Shown piece after piece: positions 50,856-60,509 of a DNA stretch of 64,000 nucleotides. Source of the stretch: JAEUMD01 sp050246945 (GTDB taxonomy: Bacteria; Pseudomonadota; Alphaproteobacteria; Rhizobiales; Hyphomicrobiaceae); contig JBFWVC010000017.1 in the NCBI GenBank assembly GCA_050246945.1, positions 56,016-120,015 on the forward strand. The letters are read 5' to 3'. The notes under the pieces were generated by a model. The model was not told the DNA's origin and searched no databases. It was given only the letters and a program-made list of their open reading frames with translations. Every line of letters begins with the position of its first letter. The stretch's first letter is position 1. Made by a program: the position numbers and the translations under genes.

Positions 50856-50954
50856 CCAATTTCGACCTGCGCGAGCGTAGTTGCAGTCGTGATGAACGCC
50901 CAGCTGGCGATCCGGTGGCTTGATGCTCGGGCTGATGTCGGAAGGAACGTTTTC

Positions 50955-52163
50955 GTGAGTGATCGCCTCGACCAGCTTTGCGTCGGTCAGAGTGACGTTA
51001 TCAGCCGCACGATCACGGCCGACGACGTTCTCTCATTTGCGCGTCTTTCGGGCGACTACAACGCACTTCACGTTGACGACGAGTTTGCAGCACGAACCGA
51101 GTTCGGCAGCCGCGTTGTGCATGGGTTCCTCCATGCCAGTCTTCTCTCGACGTTGATCGGCATGAGGATGCCAGGGCCTGGGGCGCTCTACCTTTCGCAG
51201 ACGATCGAGTTCAGTGCTCCGGTATTCATCGGAGACACGGTAGCGGCACGCGGGCGGATCGAGCGCGTCGATCGCGAGACGCGGATCGTTGAGATCGACA
51301 CGGAAATTACCAATCAGCATGGCGCCAAGGTGCTGGCAGGCAGGGCGCGCGCAAAAGTGCTCCGCATGCCCGAGCAGGCGGAGGAAGGCAAGCCAATCGA
51401 GATGCCGGGCATCAATGCGCTTCTCGAAGGTCGTACGGCACTTGTGACCGGAGCCTCACGCGGCATTGGCCGGGCAACCGCGCGCCTTCTGTCCAGCGTG
51501 GGAGCGCATGTCTGGATCAACTACAACAATAGCCGCAGCGCCGCCGTTGAGCTTGCAGAGGAGATCCGTCGCGGTGGCGGGGCGTGTGATCTGGTTCATG
51601 CTGATGTGACGCGCGATCAGGACGTTGAGCAGATGATGCGTCAAATTGCTGAGGCTCGCGGACTCGAGATTCTCGTCAACAATGCAGGTCCAAGGATTAA
51701 GGCATCGCCCTTCGATGGACTAGCGTGGGAGGATATTGAAACCGCCCATCGTGAGATCGTCGGAAGCACGTTCAAGGTCACGAAGGCCGCCCTCCCGCTG
51801 CTGCGAAAGAGCAAGGGCGCAATGGTCACGGTCCTGACGTCGGCGAACCTGCAACGCACAGCTCACCATTGGCTCCCCTATGTCGCTGCAAAAGCGTCTT
51901 TGCATGCAATGATGAAGAATTTGGCACAAGAGGTCGGACCATCGGGGGTAAACGTCAATATGGTTTCCCCAAGTCTTGTCGACACGGATTTGGTCGCGGG
52001 CACGCCGGACCGCATCCGTCAGATGATGGTGGCGCGCACACCACTACGCCGGCTTGCAACAGTTGATGACGTGGCGGGCGCGATCCTGTTCCTCGTCTCG
52101 CCCTTCGCACGCTTCGTTACTGGCGAGAATCTGCTCGTCACGGGCGGCGATATCATGGTCTAG
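50955..52163 (+). CDS. MaoC hydratase / short-chain dehydrogenase fusion
   Basis: The 402-residue protein joins an N-terminal R-specific hydratase (about 1-140: FARLSGDYNALHVDDEFA) to a 3-oxoacyl-reductase-like SDR (about 155-402). The SDR has TGASRGIGRA, NNAG and active-site YVAAK. The two domains supply reduction and dehydration in one polypeptide. GTG 50955 has GAAGGA 8 bp upstream and gives the usual MaoC start; ATG 50892 would add 21 residues. It opens the divergent operon with fkbH and a second ACP, supplying the ketoreductase that the acpXL operon lacks. Confidence 0.9.
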   Translation: MSDRLDQLCVGQSDVISRTITADDVLSFARLSGDYNALHVDDEFAARTEFGSRVVHGFLHASLLSTLIGMRMPGPGALYLSQTIEFSAPVFIGDTVAARGRIERVDRETRIVEIDTEITNQHGAKVLAGRARAKVLRMPEQAEEGKPIEMPGINALLEGRTALVTGASRGIGRATARLLSSVGAHVWINYNNSRSAAVELAEEIRRGGGACDLVHADVTRDQDVEQMMRQIAEARGLEILVNNAGPRIKASPFDGLAWEDIETAHREIVGSTFKVTKAALPLLRKSKGAMVTVLTSANLQRTAHHWLPYVAAKASLHAMMKNLAQEVGPSGVNVNMVSPSLVDTDLVAGTPDRIRQMMVARTPLRRLATVDDVAGAILFLVSPFARFVTGENLLVTGGDIMV

Positions 52164-52177
52164 GTGTGAGCAAAGCT

Positions 52178-54409
52178 ATGGCGACGTCCGGTGCTTCCAT
52201 CCATGAACATCAGGCTAGCAGCCTTGGAGAGGAGTTGCGCGATGACGGTTCTACTCAACTGGATGCAATCATCGAGGCTCTCATCGAGGCGGCGCCACAG
52301 CTCATACGGCAGCGCCAGCTTCTGCCGGCGTTGGATTGGAGCAAGGTGAGTGTGCGGACCGTTCGCCGGCTCCTCGATCGTCTGGCAGATGCGAACATGG
52401 CACTTCCTGCCTGGCTCGCGCGGAACATTCTTAACGCGGGTCACGCCTTGCCGGAATCCACGACGACCATGCTGGCGCCTGAGTTTCAATTACTGAGAGA
52501 GCTGAACGAAGCAGGCCCCGGTCCTGCCAGCGCGCAGACTTTGCACCGGACATCTGAACTTGCAATCACGGCTCTTCCTTCTGATGAGACCGCGGCTGCG
52601 ATCGTTCGGCGACTTGTGGAGATCGGTGCGGGCGATGAAGCATGCACGGTTGCGCTGGCGGCGTGGCCTGTTGCGCCGCGTGCACTGCATCTCGCGCGCG
52701 ATGCACTATCACATCGCTTGCAGACGCTACCCAGTCTGAAGTGCGCTGTTGCTGGCTTTTCGACGACGTCGACGTTTGCGAAGGCGCTTGTTCCCGCATT
52801 TGCTAAGCGCGGGATACGGATTGAGCCCAACGAAGCTCCATTTGGATCGGCTATTGCTGCGCTACATGCTCCGGCTGGAGACGAACAAGCCAGCCTGTTG
52901 CTTCTTGATGCGCAGTCACTGATCCAGACGTCATGGCGGTTGGGCCTTGAGTCTGCGGCAAGTGATTTCGCTGCGCGTCTGGAAGCGCTTAAGCAGGCCG
53001 TCGCGGTCTATTCAGCCGAAAGCGCCATGCCGCTCATCGTGAACACGCTGCCTGCGGCAAGCGTACCTAGTCTGGGCTACATGGATAGCTATCATCAGGC
53101 TGGCATGGCGGCGCTTACCCGAAGAGCCAATGCGGCGCTAGCCGAACTTGCAGCCCAGTTCGCCAATGTCGTCCTCGTCGATGCAGATGTTGCGCTTTCG
53201 CGTGTTGCGCATGGGGAGAGGTCTGATCCGCGCCTATGGTTCTATGGGCAGATTGCCTATGCAGAGGCTGCCGCCAATGAACTGGCAGAAGCCTATGCGG
53301 CGGCGTGGGCTATGCGAACGGCAAAGCCTCCCAAGGTCGTGGCGCTCGATTTCGACAACACCCTGTGGGGCGGTGTATTCGGCGATGACGGAATGGAACG
53401 CTTGCAATGCGGGGACGATCCACCGGGCAACGCTTTCAAGGCTCTACAGGAGGAGTGTCTGCGTCTCAAGGCGCAGGGCAAACTTCTGGTTGGGGTGAGC
53501 AAGAACAATCCTGACGCGTTGGCGGTATTCGAGCGGCACCCGGGCATGGCATTGCGCGTGGACGATTTCGCGGCCACAGCCGTCAACTGGCAGCCCAAGG
53601 CCGATAACATCAGGACGATCGCTGCCGATCTCAATCTCGGGCTTGATAGCTTCATCTTTCTGGATGACAGCCCGCACGAGCGCGAAGCGATGCGACGGCT
53701 GTGTCCAGAAGTGCGTGTCCCGGAAATGCCTGCAGATCCAGCGGCGCGACCGCGTTGGTTGCGTGGTCTGACCGAGACTTGGCCTGCGCGATTGACCACA
53801 GAGGACATGCAGCGGCCAGCGATGTATTCCGCTGATCGAAAGGCGCGAGAGCTGAGGGCCGCGGCGACGAGCTATGATAACTATTTGCAAGGCCTCGATC
53901 AGCGGCTCATTATCGAACCGTTGACTTTGCGTACGCTGCCACGTGTGGCGCAACTGCATGAACGCACGAATCAGTTCAATCCGACGACGCGACGCTATTC
54001 GGAGGCGGAACTTGCTGCCTTCATGGACCACCCCGACACCTTTGTTACTTTGCTCGGTACTGCCGAGGACAGATTTGGGGGGCATGGAATTGTCATTGCA
54101 GCCGTTGCGAGAATCGACGGCATGACTGCCTACATCGATAGTTTGGTGATGAGTTGTCGCGTGATAGCCCGACAAGTCGAAACGGCATTCCTGGGGGCGC
54201 TCGTCGAGGAGTTGTGCGGTCGAGGCGTCAGAGATGTCGTGGCAAGCTATCGACCGACTGCGAAGAACGCGCTCGTGCGGGATCTTTATGCCGCACATGG
54301 ATTCCAGCCCCTTGAGACAGAGGACAAGGAGTCGAGCGTCTGGATCTGGAAGGCGAAGGACCAGCAAATTCCTGCTAGTCCTTTCGTCGCCGTCGAATGG
54401 AGCAGGTGA
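52178..54409 (+). CDS. FkbH-like HAD-IIIC protein with C-terminal acyltransferase domain
   Basis: The ~743-residue protein has an N-terminal SGNH-like region (about 170-380), an HAD-IIIC domain with VALDFDNTLWGG (about 388-399) and FLDDSPHERE (about 495-505), and a C-terminal GNAT-like domain (about 570-735). FkbH proteins dephosphorylate 1,3-bisphosphoglycerate and load the glyceryl group onto an ACP thiol. A dedicated ACP gene follows at once, overlapping as TGATG. GTG 52166 is an alternative start. Finding such a unit next to VLCFA genes is unusual. Confidence 0.88.
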   Translation: MATSGASIHEHQASSLGEELRDDGSTQLDAIIEALIEAAPQLIRQRQLLPALDWSKVSVRTVRRLLDRLADANMALPAWLARNILNAGHALPESTTTMLAPEFQLLRELNEAGPGPASAQTLHRTSELAITALPSDETAAAIVRRLVEIGAGDEACTVALAAWPVAPRALHLARDALSHRLQTLPSLKCAVAGFSTTSTFAKALVPAFAKRGIRIEPNEAPFGSAIAALHAPAGDEQASLLLLDAQSLIQTSWRLGLESAASDFAARLEALKQAVAVYSAESAMPLIVNTLPAASVPSLGYMDSYHQAGMAALTRRANAALAELAAQFANVVLVDADVALSRVAHGERSDPRLWFYGQIAYAEAAANELAEAYAAAWAMRTAKPPKVVALDFDNTLWGGVFGDDGMERLQCGDDPPGNAFKALQEECLRLKAQGKLLVGVSKNNPDALAVFERHPGMALRVDDFAATAVNWQPKADNIRTIAADLNLGLDSFIFLDDSPHEREAMRRLCPEVRVPEMPADPAARPRWLRGLTETWPARLTTEDMQRPAMYSADRKARELRAAATSYDNYLQGLDQRLIIEPLTLRTLPRVAQLHERTNQFNPTTRRYSEAELAAFMDHPDTFVTLLGTAEDRFGGHGIVIAAVARIDGMTAYIDSLVMSCRVIARQVETAFLGALVEELCGRGVRDVVASYRPTAKNALVRDLYAAHGFQPLETEDKESSVWIWKAKDQQIPASPFVAVEWSR

Positions 54410-54654
54410 TGCTTGTTGCCCGTGATCTGGTCAGGCCGGAGATTGTCGAGATCTTCGCCGAAGTCTTCGAGTACGAAGGACCGCTCAGTGCTTCGACATC
54501 GCCTGGCGACGTCGCGCGATGGGATTCGCTTAACCACGTCGCATTAGTCTCCATGATCGAGAGGACATTCGGTATCGGCCTGAGCATGGACGAAATGATC
54601 GAGATCCAAAGCGTTGGGGATATCGAGAGGCTGCTGGCGCGGCACGGCATGTAG
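54409..54654 (+). CDS. Acyl carrier protein paired with FkbH-like protein
   Basis: The 81-residue ACP has the phosphopantetheine serine in RWDSLNHVALVSMIE and the acidic helix EMIEIQSVGDIERLL. The start codon overlaps the fkbH stop and has GGAG 6 bp upstream. It differs clearly from AcpXL, so the locus encodes two carriers; this one is the likely glyceryl acceptor. Confidence 0.9.
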   Translation: MLVARDLVRPEIVEIFAEVFEYEGPLSASTSPGDVARWDSLNHVALVSMIERTFGIGLSMDEMIEIQSVGDIERLLARHGM

Positions 54655-55432
54655 GTGTCGTGGCGGACTGCTTCGTGGTTGCAATCGCTTCTCGAAATGG
54701 ATGATTGCCGGCACTATAGGCTCTCGACGTCAACCCACTTCTGGTTACAACCGTTCGCCTGGTGTCAGCATCTGGCCGCGGTATCCAGCCACGCCGAGTT
54801 CAAGGCTCTGGGCGATGCCCTCGCGCCGGCACAGCTCGGCAATCGAATGTTCACCGCGCAGGCCTTCGAGCACAATCCGGATCTTCTCTTCCGTGCCGTG
54901 ACGCTTTTAGCGTCTGCCGGCGGATCTCGCGGACATGGGCTTCGGCCGACGACTGCGGCCCCGATTTTGATCATCTTCGCTCGTTGGCGGCTACGATGAT
55001 CTCAAAATCCTCGATTCCCGATTCGCTTCAAAATGTCTCGCGGTTACTGACGGGGAACAAAGTTAGCATTGGGCCCGTGGCGCTTGTGGTTGGGAGCGGT
55101 CGTCGCTCTCGCTTTGGCAGCGGCCAGCTCAAATCAAGTCAGCAACGGCGCCACTTCTTTATCGTGATCACGATCATCACCGATCAATAGGAATGGGGCT
55201 GAAGTAGAGGAGACTCAATGCTCATGTCTCCAACCCAAATTTGGTCACCGACTAGGTCGGTCTAGACCTCGATGCGGGTCGCGACTGACTTCGGCTCATC
55301 GATTCACAGCGGGGATCGTTGACTGCATAGAGAATTGAAGGTCATGGATGCGACGATGCGCACGCGGCGCCCGTTGACCTTTGCCTGCCTGATTGTCGAT
55401 CATCTTGATCGGATTTTAGGCGGGGACGAACA
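54655..55432. other. Intergenic stretch with an IS3-type remnant
   Basis: No intact gene. The 54800-54945 part is a decayed transposase fragment. From 54950 to 55432 I see only AT-richer sequence and the GGGGACG ribosome-binding site of the HPP gene. Confidence 0.6.
54800..54945 (-). pseudogene. IS3-family OrfA (transposase) fragment
   Basis: Reading the minus strand, HVREIRRQTL is followed, after a one-base insertion near 54907, by KRHGTEEKIRIVLEGLRGEH and SIAELCRREGIAQSL. This is the helix-turn-helix start of a common IS3-family OrfA in Hyphomicrobiales. Similarity stops abruptly at 54800 and OrfB is absent. Confidence 0.75.
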
Positions 55433-56404
55433 ATGGATTTCGACCAACGATTGCGGGAATGGATCGCTGCGACGTCGTCAGGCCGTTTGCTCGGGATCGA
55501 GTTGTCGCCTGTGAGCCATGCCGAGCGCCTGATCTCCATGGCGGGCGGTTTCCTGGCTATTCTACTCTTGATCCTCATGGAGGAACAACTGCTCGGAGAG
55601 ACAGGGGCTGCAATGCTGATCGGCTCCATGGGGGCCTCTGCGGTTCTTTTGTTCGCAGTTCCACATGGTGCCCTGTCGCAGCCATGGGCAGTGATCATCG
55701 GACATGTCGTTTCTGCTGCAGTCGGCGTTACTTGCGCACGCTGGGTCAGCAATCCGGCCTTGGCCGCCGCTCTCGCGGTCGGACTTGCAATCGCTGCTAT
55801 GCACTATTTGCGCGCGATCCACCCACCGGGCGGCGCGACGGCTCTGACCGCCGTTATCGGCGGGCGACAGGTCGCCGAGCTCGGGTACACCTTCGTTGCT
55901 ACCCCAGTGCTGGTCAATGCGCTGCTGATGACGGTCACGGCGGTAGCCATCAATGCCGCCTTCGCTTGGCGACGCTACCCCATCGCGTTCGCGCGCAGGG
56001 CGACAGTCGAGCGACAAGGAAGTGATGGGGATGCAATGTCGCACTCGGATTTCGTGTCCGCGCTGAAGCGTATCGGCACATTCGTCGATATCAGCGAAGG
56101 TGAGTTTCTCGCGTTGCGCACGATGATGCGGGAGGAGGCCGCGCGACGGCGCCTGAAGCCCCACGAGGTGCATCTCGGCAGCTATTATTCGAATGGAGCG
56201 GATGGTGTGGAATTTTCTGTGCGTCGGGTTGTCGACCAGGAATCCGACCTGCCGAATGGACGCGTGATCTGGAAAGTGGTGGCCGGCCCAAACCGGGATC
56301 AGACCGGCATCTCAACCCGGAGCGAATTCGCGAATTGGGCCTGTTGCGAGTTTCAACGCGCGGAGACCGCGTGGATGCGAAAGCCCCTTGCCACCACGAC
56401 CTAG
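55433..56404 (+). CDS. HPP family integral membrane protein
   Basis: The 323-residue protein has four to five transmembrane helices in the first 185 residues and the family signature IHPPGGATALTAVIGG. A soluble C-terminal domain (about 200-310) follows, with no recognised motif. HPP proteins have been linked to nitrite transport in chloroplasts, but bacterial roles are largely unproven. It stands alone between IS remnants. Confidence 0.88.
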   Translation: MDFDQRLREWIAATSSGRLLGIELSPVSHAERLISMAGGFLAILLLILMEEQLLGETGAAMLIGSMGASAVLLFAVPHGALSQPWAVIIGHVVSAAVGVTCARWVSNPALAAALAVGLAIAAMHYLRAIHPPGGATALTAVIGGRQVAELGYTFVATPVLVNALLMTVTAVAINAAFAWRRYPIAFARRATVERQGSDGDAMSHSDFVSALKRIGTFVDISEGEFLALRTMMREEAARRRLKPHEVHLGSYYSNGADGVEFSVRRVVDQESDLPNGRVIWKVVAGPNRDQTGISTRSEFANWACCEFQRAETAWMRKPLATTT

Positions 56405-56479
56405 GGGCTCAGAATGCGTCCACCAGTGCCCGAAACGCTATTAGAGAAACGCCAAATCAGTGGCCCAGACTGAGGGGGC

Positions 56480-56640
56480 TGGACACTCGTTGGCACGTTC
56501 CGCCACAAGCGCGCCAATCATCTCATGCAGCGCAGCGATGTCGGTCGGCAGGGCATCGAGATCGATATTCTCATGCCCTGAGTTTACGTCATCGGATGGG
56601 CTATCAACGTCGTTATTGAAGTCGGAAACGCAATGAGATG
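56480..56640 (-). pseudogene. tnpC: IS66 tnpC, N-terminal fragment
   Basis: The frame reads LDALPTDIAALHEMIGALVAERA, typical of the TnpC N-terminus, and lies directly after tnpB. Similarity ends after about 50 codons. The Rve-type catalytic region is absent. Confidence 0.6.
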
Positions 56641-56651
56641 AGGATTTGAGT

Positions 56652-57005
56652 CTAACCCGCAACGGCGGGTTTCCAGCTCCGATCCGGCGACCGCCAATCG
56701 ATGCCCTCGATGAGCATGGCGAGCTGCGCCGAGGTCAGGCTGACCGTCTCCCCCGTTCCGCCAACCGTCGGCCATTCGAAGATCCGATGCTCGAGCCGCT
56801 TGGTGAAAAGGCAGAGCCCGGTGCCGTACCAGTAGAGGATCTTGATGAGGTTTGCCTTGCCGCCACGAAAGGCGAACAGGTGGCCCGAGAACGAGTCATG
56901 ATGCAGGATCTCCTGGACCAGGGTCGCCAGGCCGTCGATGCCTTCGCGCATGTCGGTCACGCCGCAGGCGATGTGCACCTTCACGCCGGTGGGAGCCACG
57001 ATCAT
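56652..57005 (-). CDS. tnpB: IS66 accessory protein TnpB
   Basis: The 117-residue protein has the IS66 ORF2 pattern: GVKVHIACGVTDMREGIDGL, HLFAFRGGKANLIKILYW and SAQLAMLIEGIDWR. It is needed for IS66 transposition with TnpA and TnpC. Its ATG overlaps the tnpA stop (ATGA). The frame is intact but the element is not. Confidence 0.93.
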   Translation of the reverse strand: MIVAPTGVKVHIACGVTDMREGIDGLATLVQEILHHDSFSGHLFAFRGGKANLIKILYWYGTGLCLFTKRLEHRIFEWPTVGGTGETVSLTSAQLAMLIEGIDWRSPDRSWKPAVAG

Positions 57006-57626
57006 TGGGCACCTCCGTCCAGCGCGGCGACCAGGCGCTGAATGGTCTCGGGATTGGTGTCGCCCGCGAAGCGCAGACGGCGCCCGTCGGCCAGCTCGAT
57101 CTCGGATCGCGGGAACCGCATGTTCCGGCGCCGATGCAGCAGTACGGGGTGTCAACCCGGCCAGATCGGCAAGGCCGTCGGGCGTGTCGGTGATCGTGAG
57201 GGGGTTGATCCGGTTCGCAGGCCCCATGCCCAGCTGCTTACGCCACTGGAACATCAAACTGGTCGAGATGCCGTACTTGCGAGCGACGCCCGAGACCGAT
57301 GCGTTCTCGCGCGATGCCTCTTCGATGATGCGCTTCTTGTCGGTATCCGTGTAGTTACGCCGAAGGCGCCTCGGCGGAGGATGAATTTCCCTACGCCTAG
57401 GCATAAGCCTAGGCTGATCGCCACCACCGCGCCGCCAAAGGAGGCCTTCCGGCACGATCGTCTCTTCGTGCTTGAACTCCGCGCGCCAGTTGCCGAACCG
57501 CTTCTGCGGCAGCCCGTGAAGCTCGCAATATTCACGCTGGTTGAGATTGCTGTCGCGCCAGCCCTTAAGGTGCGCGCGCCAAAATGCTTCGAGTTTTAGG
57601 CGTCGCGATCGCCGTTTTGGGATCAT
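57002..57626 (-). pseudogene. tnpA: IS66 tnpA, frameshifted
   Basis: The first ~160 codons (MIPKRRSRRLKLEAFWRAHL to DLAGLTP) are in one frame. The conserved C-terminus (EIELADGRRLRFAGDTNPET, IQRLVAAL, ending at the tnpB ATG) is in another, so a frameshift lies near 57130-57150. The 3' frame runs open into tnpB, which could mislead into calling a TnpA-TnpB fusion. Confidence 0.82.
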
Positions 57627-57712
57627 ATCCACCTCCCTTGCAGGTCTCATCCGTGCTAGAGAAGGTCGCGGAACGCTCCCTGTTCTCAAGTATGCATTCC
57701 CTGAACGCTTAC

Positions 57713-58308
57713 CGACGGTTCCCTGATCCGCGCTTAGAATTCCCTGTTAATTTTGGGGCCAAATCTGGCGTAAATCACTGTAACAGCGAAGATTTTCGTC
57801 TTCTGCCGTGAAAATTCAAGCCCGGAAAGCGCGAAAATTCCCTGTTTTTCCAGTTTTCGGGGCTCCTGAAGGGCAGAGACCGCCTCGCTCGCGACTGCCT
57901 CCACCGCCATTTCTCGCCATGTCCAGCCCGGAGACATGGATGACAGATCGTTCTCTCAAGACATTGATTAGGTAACAGCCTCGCGCCGAACGGCTTGTCG
58001 AGTGGCTGCAACGTCCTCTGTTCGAAGTCGACTCATGCTTGCCCGCGAAATGTTGTCTCAGCGCATCAAGAAGGGCGCGACAGGAAGGGGGACGGGCGTC
58101 GCGAATGGGCCTTTCCTGCAATCGGCCAAAGACTGGTTTCAGAAATCACCTTGGATGTCCTGACGGTCCTGATGCCGATCTGGCGACCCAAGCATGAGAC
58201 GGCGTGGCGCGTCACAGTTGCCTATCGTGTTGATCCGCCGAAAGTGCAGCGCGTAGACATGGCCGCCCGGTTCCCATCAGCAGACTTCGAAAGAAGCTTG
58301 AGTGCCCG
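57713..58308. other. Gene-free stretch with TTCCCTG repeats
   Basis: No gene recognised. TTCCCTG occurs at 57697, 57719, 57740 and 57838 (TCCCTG also at 57677), three of the spacings being 20-22 bp. The first two lie inside the IS66 end and the others outside. From 57900 to 58308 nothing is recognised. Confidence 0.55.
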
Positions 58309-59046
58309 TCAGCCGCAAGCTATGCCGAAATCGACATGATAATGCTGGTCGTGTCGAACCCAGGCCTTGCCGAGGAACGGCAGCCTCCCCGATAGTTTGG
58401 CTCCCTCTCCGGTAGCGAACAGGTGCGGTTGCAGGTGACTGTCGAAGATGACGCGTCTGATCTTCAGGCCGTATTCGCGCGCCGCCCGGTCGAGTTCGGC
58501 AAGATGCACCGCCATCGCCTCGAAATCGATCTGCAGATCACCGGCCCGGCCGGCATTGTCGAAGTTGATGCTGTAGCCGAGTTGGTTGAAAACGGATGCC
58601 GGCATCTCGGTGACGTCACCGGCGCGCGTGCGTAGCGGCACGAAGAAGTCGACCGAGGTCCCGTTGGCGTGAGTTCTATGTGGCCATAAAGAACCGCCCC
58701 ACGGCCAGCTGCTTTCGCCATACACGTACCGCAACTCAGGCCTCCTCCTCGCCACCCTCGCGTAGCTGGAAAGAACTGCGTCTCTAACGGTTCCGTGCAT
58801 GAAGGTGCGCCCGCTCAGGTAGCCCAACAGGCTATAGGCGCGAAAGTTTTCCCCTGAATACGGCAGACGGCGACCATGAATTAGGTCGCCTTTGATAGCC
58901 GTGCCATGGCAACGGCTTGGCGGGGCGGACTCGCGGCCGAGCCAGGCGATCCAGCCGAAGTAGCCGACGAGTGCGACCGTCGGCAGGCCCAGCAGGACGA
59001 TCCGCAGCCGTCCTGGCCGAGCATGGTTTGTTCGAAAAAATGTCAT
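58309..59046 (-). CDS. Penicillin-insensitive murein endopeptidase (MepA/M74-like)
   Basis: The 245-residue protein has one N-terminal membrane anchor (about 14-35). The M74 metal-site motifs are PHRTHANGTSVDFF (HxxxxGxxxD) and RHDQHYHVDF near the end. It should cleave peptide crosslinks in peptidoglycan in the periplasm. ATG 59046 is used; a GTG at 59103 would add 19 residues. It is divergent from the YiiX-like gene, with 155 bp between. Confidence 0.85.
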   Translation of the reverse strand: MTFFRTNHARPGRLRIVLLGLPTVALVGYFGWIAWLGRESAPPSRCHGTAIKGDLIHGRRLPYSGENFRAYSLLGYLSGRTFMHGTVRDAVLSSYARVARRRPELRYVYGESSWPWGGSLWPHRTHANGTSVDFFVPLRTRAGDVTEMPASVFNQLGYSINFDNAGRAGDLQIDFEAMAVHLAELDRAAREYGLKIRRVIFDSHLQPHLFATGEGAKLSGRLPFLGKAWVRHDQHYHVDFGIACG

Positions 59047-59201
59047 GCGTCTGGTCTTTGCCCAATCTTCGCTTGCCCGTTGTAGATTTCCTGCAATAGG
59101 CACATGAGCAGATGGCTCATAGGATGGAACCCGATCTGCCGACTATGGGCAGGTTGACGCACGCACGTTTTGGTGGGGAAACGTTGAAGGAGTATGACGT
59201 C

Positions 59202-60455
59202 ATGCGCGTTTTGGGCGCCCTACTTTTTGCAGCTGGTTTGGCCGCCAACCCTCACATTGCTCGCGCCGCTGAGTTCATTTACAGCGAGACCGCCAGCCAG
59301 GATATGGCCAAGCGCCTCGACATCCCGGTCTTCTATACGCTGCCTGAGAGCGCTTGGCTTGCCCTGCCGAAGACCATCGACACGACCGATCGTCTGATTG
59401 AATTTCGCTACCCGAAGTACAAGGACAACGGCGCGCACGTCGGGCTGCGGATCGTGACCACGAAGCGTGTCGGCTTCAGCAAGCGTATTACGCAAAGCGG
59501 CCTGATCCAAACAGGCGACATCCTCCTGTCCTTCCGGCCGGAATGGGGCGGCGCAGGCATCTATCCCAACATTCAAATGGGCGTCAGTCATGCGGGTATG
59601 GCCTACCTCGCTCCCAACGGAATCATTCGCCATATCGACAACCCCATGGACGGCGAGACGCTCGGACGCGGCGACTTCACAGGTGAGCACTATCGCACCC
59701 TGAAGTTCATGCATGTCATACGCCCGCGGGGACTGACTGAAGCGCAACGGAAAAATCTTGCTGCTTGGGCTCAACAGCTCGCCAGTCACGCCAAGCAGAT
59801 CTACCCAAAGCAGGTTGCATTCAACAAGGACTACAACGATCCGAAGTACCGGCCGGGCAAGCCGCTTGATTTCGTGAAGTCCTTTGGCCAGGCCGCACTG
59901 GGCCAAACCACGGTTGGCGACAAGCCCCTCGACATGTTCTGCTCTGAATTCGCCTGGTCGTTGCTTGCACTTCGCAGCTGCGATCCGGCCGATGGCAATG
60001 CGTTCCAGGGCGGGCGGATACCTTCCTGCATCAAGCCTGCGCTGACACCCATGCGGGCAACGGGCAGCTTCATTACCAGCCGGTCGCGGTTTACGAAGGC
60101 GGGACTGGCTGACGGTCCTCTGCTCGTTGTTGACGCTTTGCGGCTTCCAAATGCCGAGCGCGACGCCTTGCTCGATTCGGTGTTCGTCGAAGACACGTCA
60201 CGAGCGGCAAAAATGTCCGAAGGACACCGGCAGGTCGCCAAGGACATGCAGCCGAAGTTCGAGCCGCTCAAGAAATACTACAAGGCTGTCGAAAAGGGCG
60301 GATTGTCCCGCATCGGAGCCTATTTCATCAGCCGCGGATTCAGACAGAGCATGCCTGACAACTACTCGCCGACGTCCTATCTTATCAATACGCTTCTGCC
60401 ATCCAACAATGCGAGCCGGAAAATGGACTACGTTGCGACCATTATGTTCGAGTGA
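59202..60455 (+). CDS. YiiX/C92-like permuted papain-fold secreted protein
   Basis: The 417-residue protein has a signal peptide (MRVLGALLFAAGLAANPHIARAAE) and the features of permuted NlpC/P60-like hydrolases: TGDILLSFRPEW, then VSHAGMAYLAPNGIIRHI with His, and MFCSEFAWSLL with the candidate Cys nucleophile. GAAGGAG 9 bp before ATG 59202 fixes the start. The substrate is unknown. The M19 dipeptidase gene lies 54 bp downstream, so both may act on cell-wall peptides. Confidence 0.72.
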   Translation: MRVLGALLFAAGLAANPHIARAAEFIYSETASQDMAKRLDIPVFYTLPESAWLALPKTIDTTDRLIEFRYPKYKDNGAHVGLRIVTTKRVGFSKRITQSGLIQTGDILLSFRPEWGGAGIYPNIQMGVSHAGMAYLAPNGIIRHIDNPMDGETLGRGDFTGEHYRTLKFMHVIRPRGLTEAQRKNLAAWAQQLASHAKQIYPKQVAFNKDYNDPKYRPGKPLDFVKSFGQAALGQTTVGDKPLDMFCSEFAWSLLALRSCDPADGNAFQGGRIPSCIKPALTPMRATGSFITSRSRFTKAGLADGPLLVVDALRLPNAERDALLDSVFVEDTSRAAKMSEGHRQVAKDMQPKFEPLKKYYKAVEKGGLSRIGAYFISRGFRQSMPDNYSPTSYLINTLLPSNNASRKMDYVATIMFE

Positions 60456-60509
60456 AAGCCGCATTGAGGTTCCACCAAGATTGCGGTGCTCCCTCTGCAG
60501 GGTCGGTCC

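Larger units (their letters stand above)
56441..57712. mobile_element. IS66-family element, truncated
   Basis: On the minus strand it contains tnpA (broken), tnpB (intact) and only the beginning of tnpC. The tnpA-side terminus is visible as CGCTTAC ending at 57712, i.e. GTAAGCG reading inward, the conserved IS66 end. The other end is missing; sequence after ~56480 is unrelated, so about 1.4 kb of tnpC is lost. Confidence 0.8.

Noticed and set aside
56652..57689. Apparent TnpA-TnpB fusion in one frame
   Set aside because: The true TnpA C-terminus (ELADGRRLRF) is in another frame and ends at the TnpB start, so the fused frame results from a frameshift.
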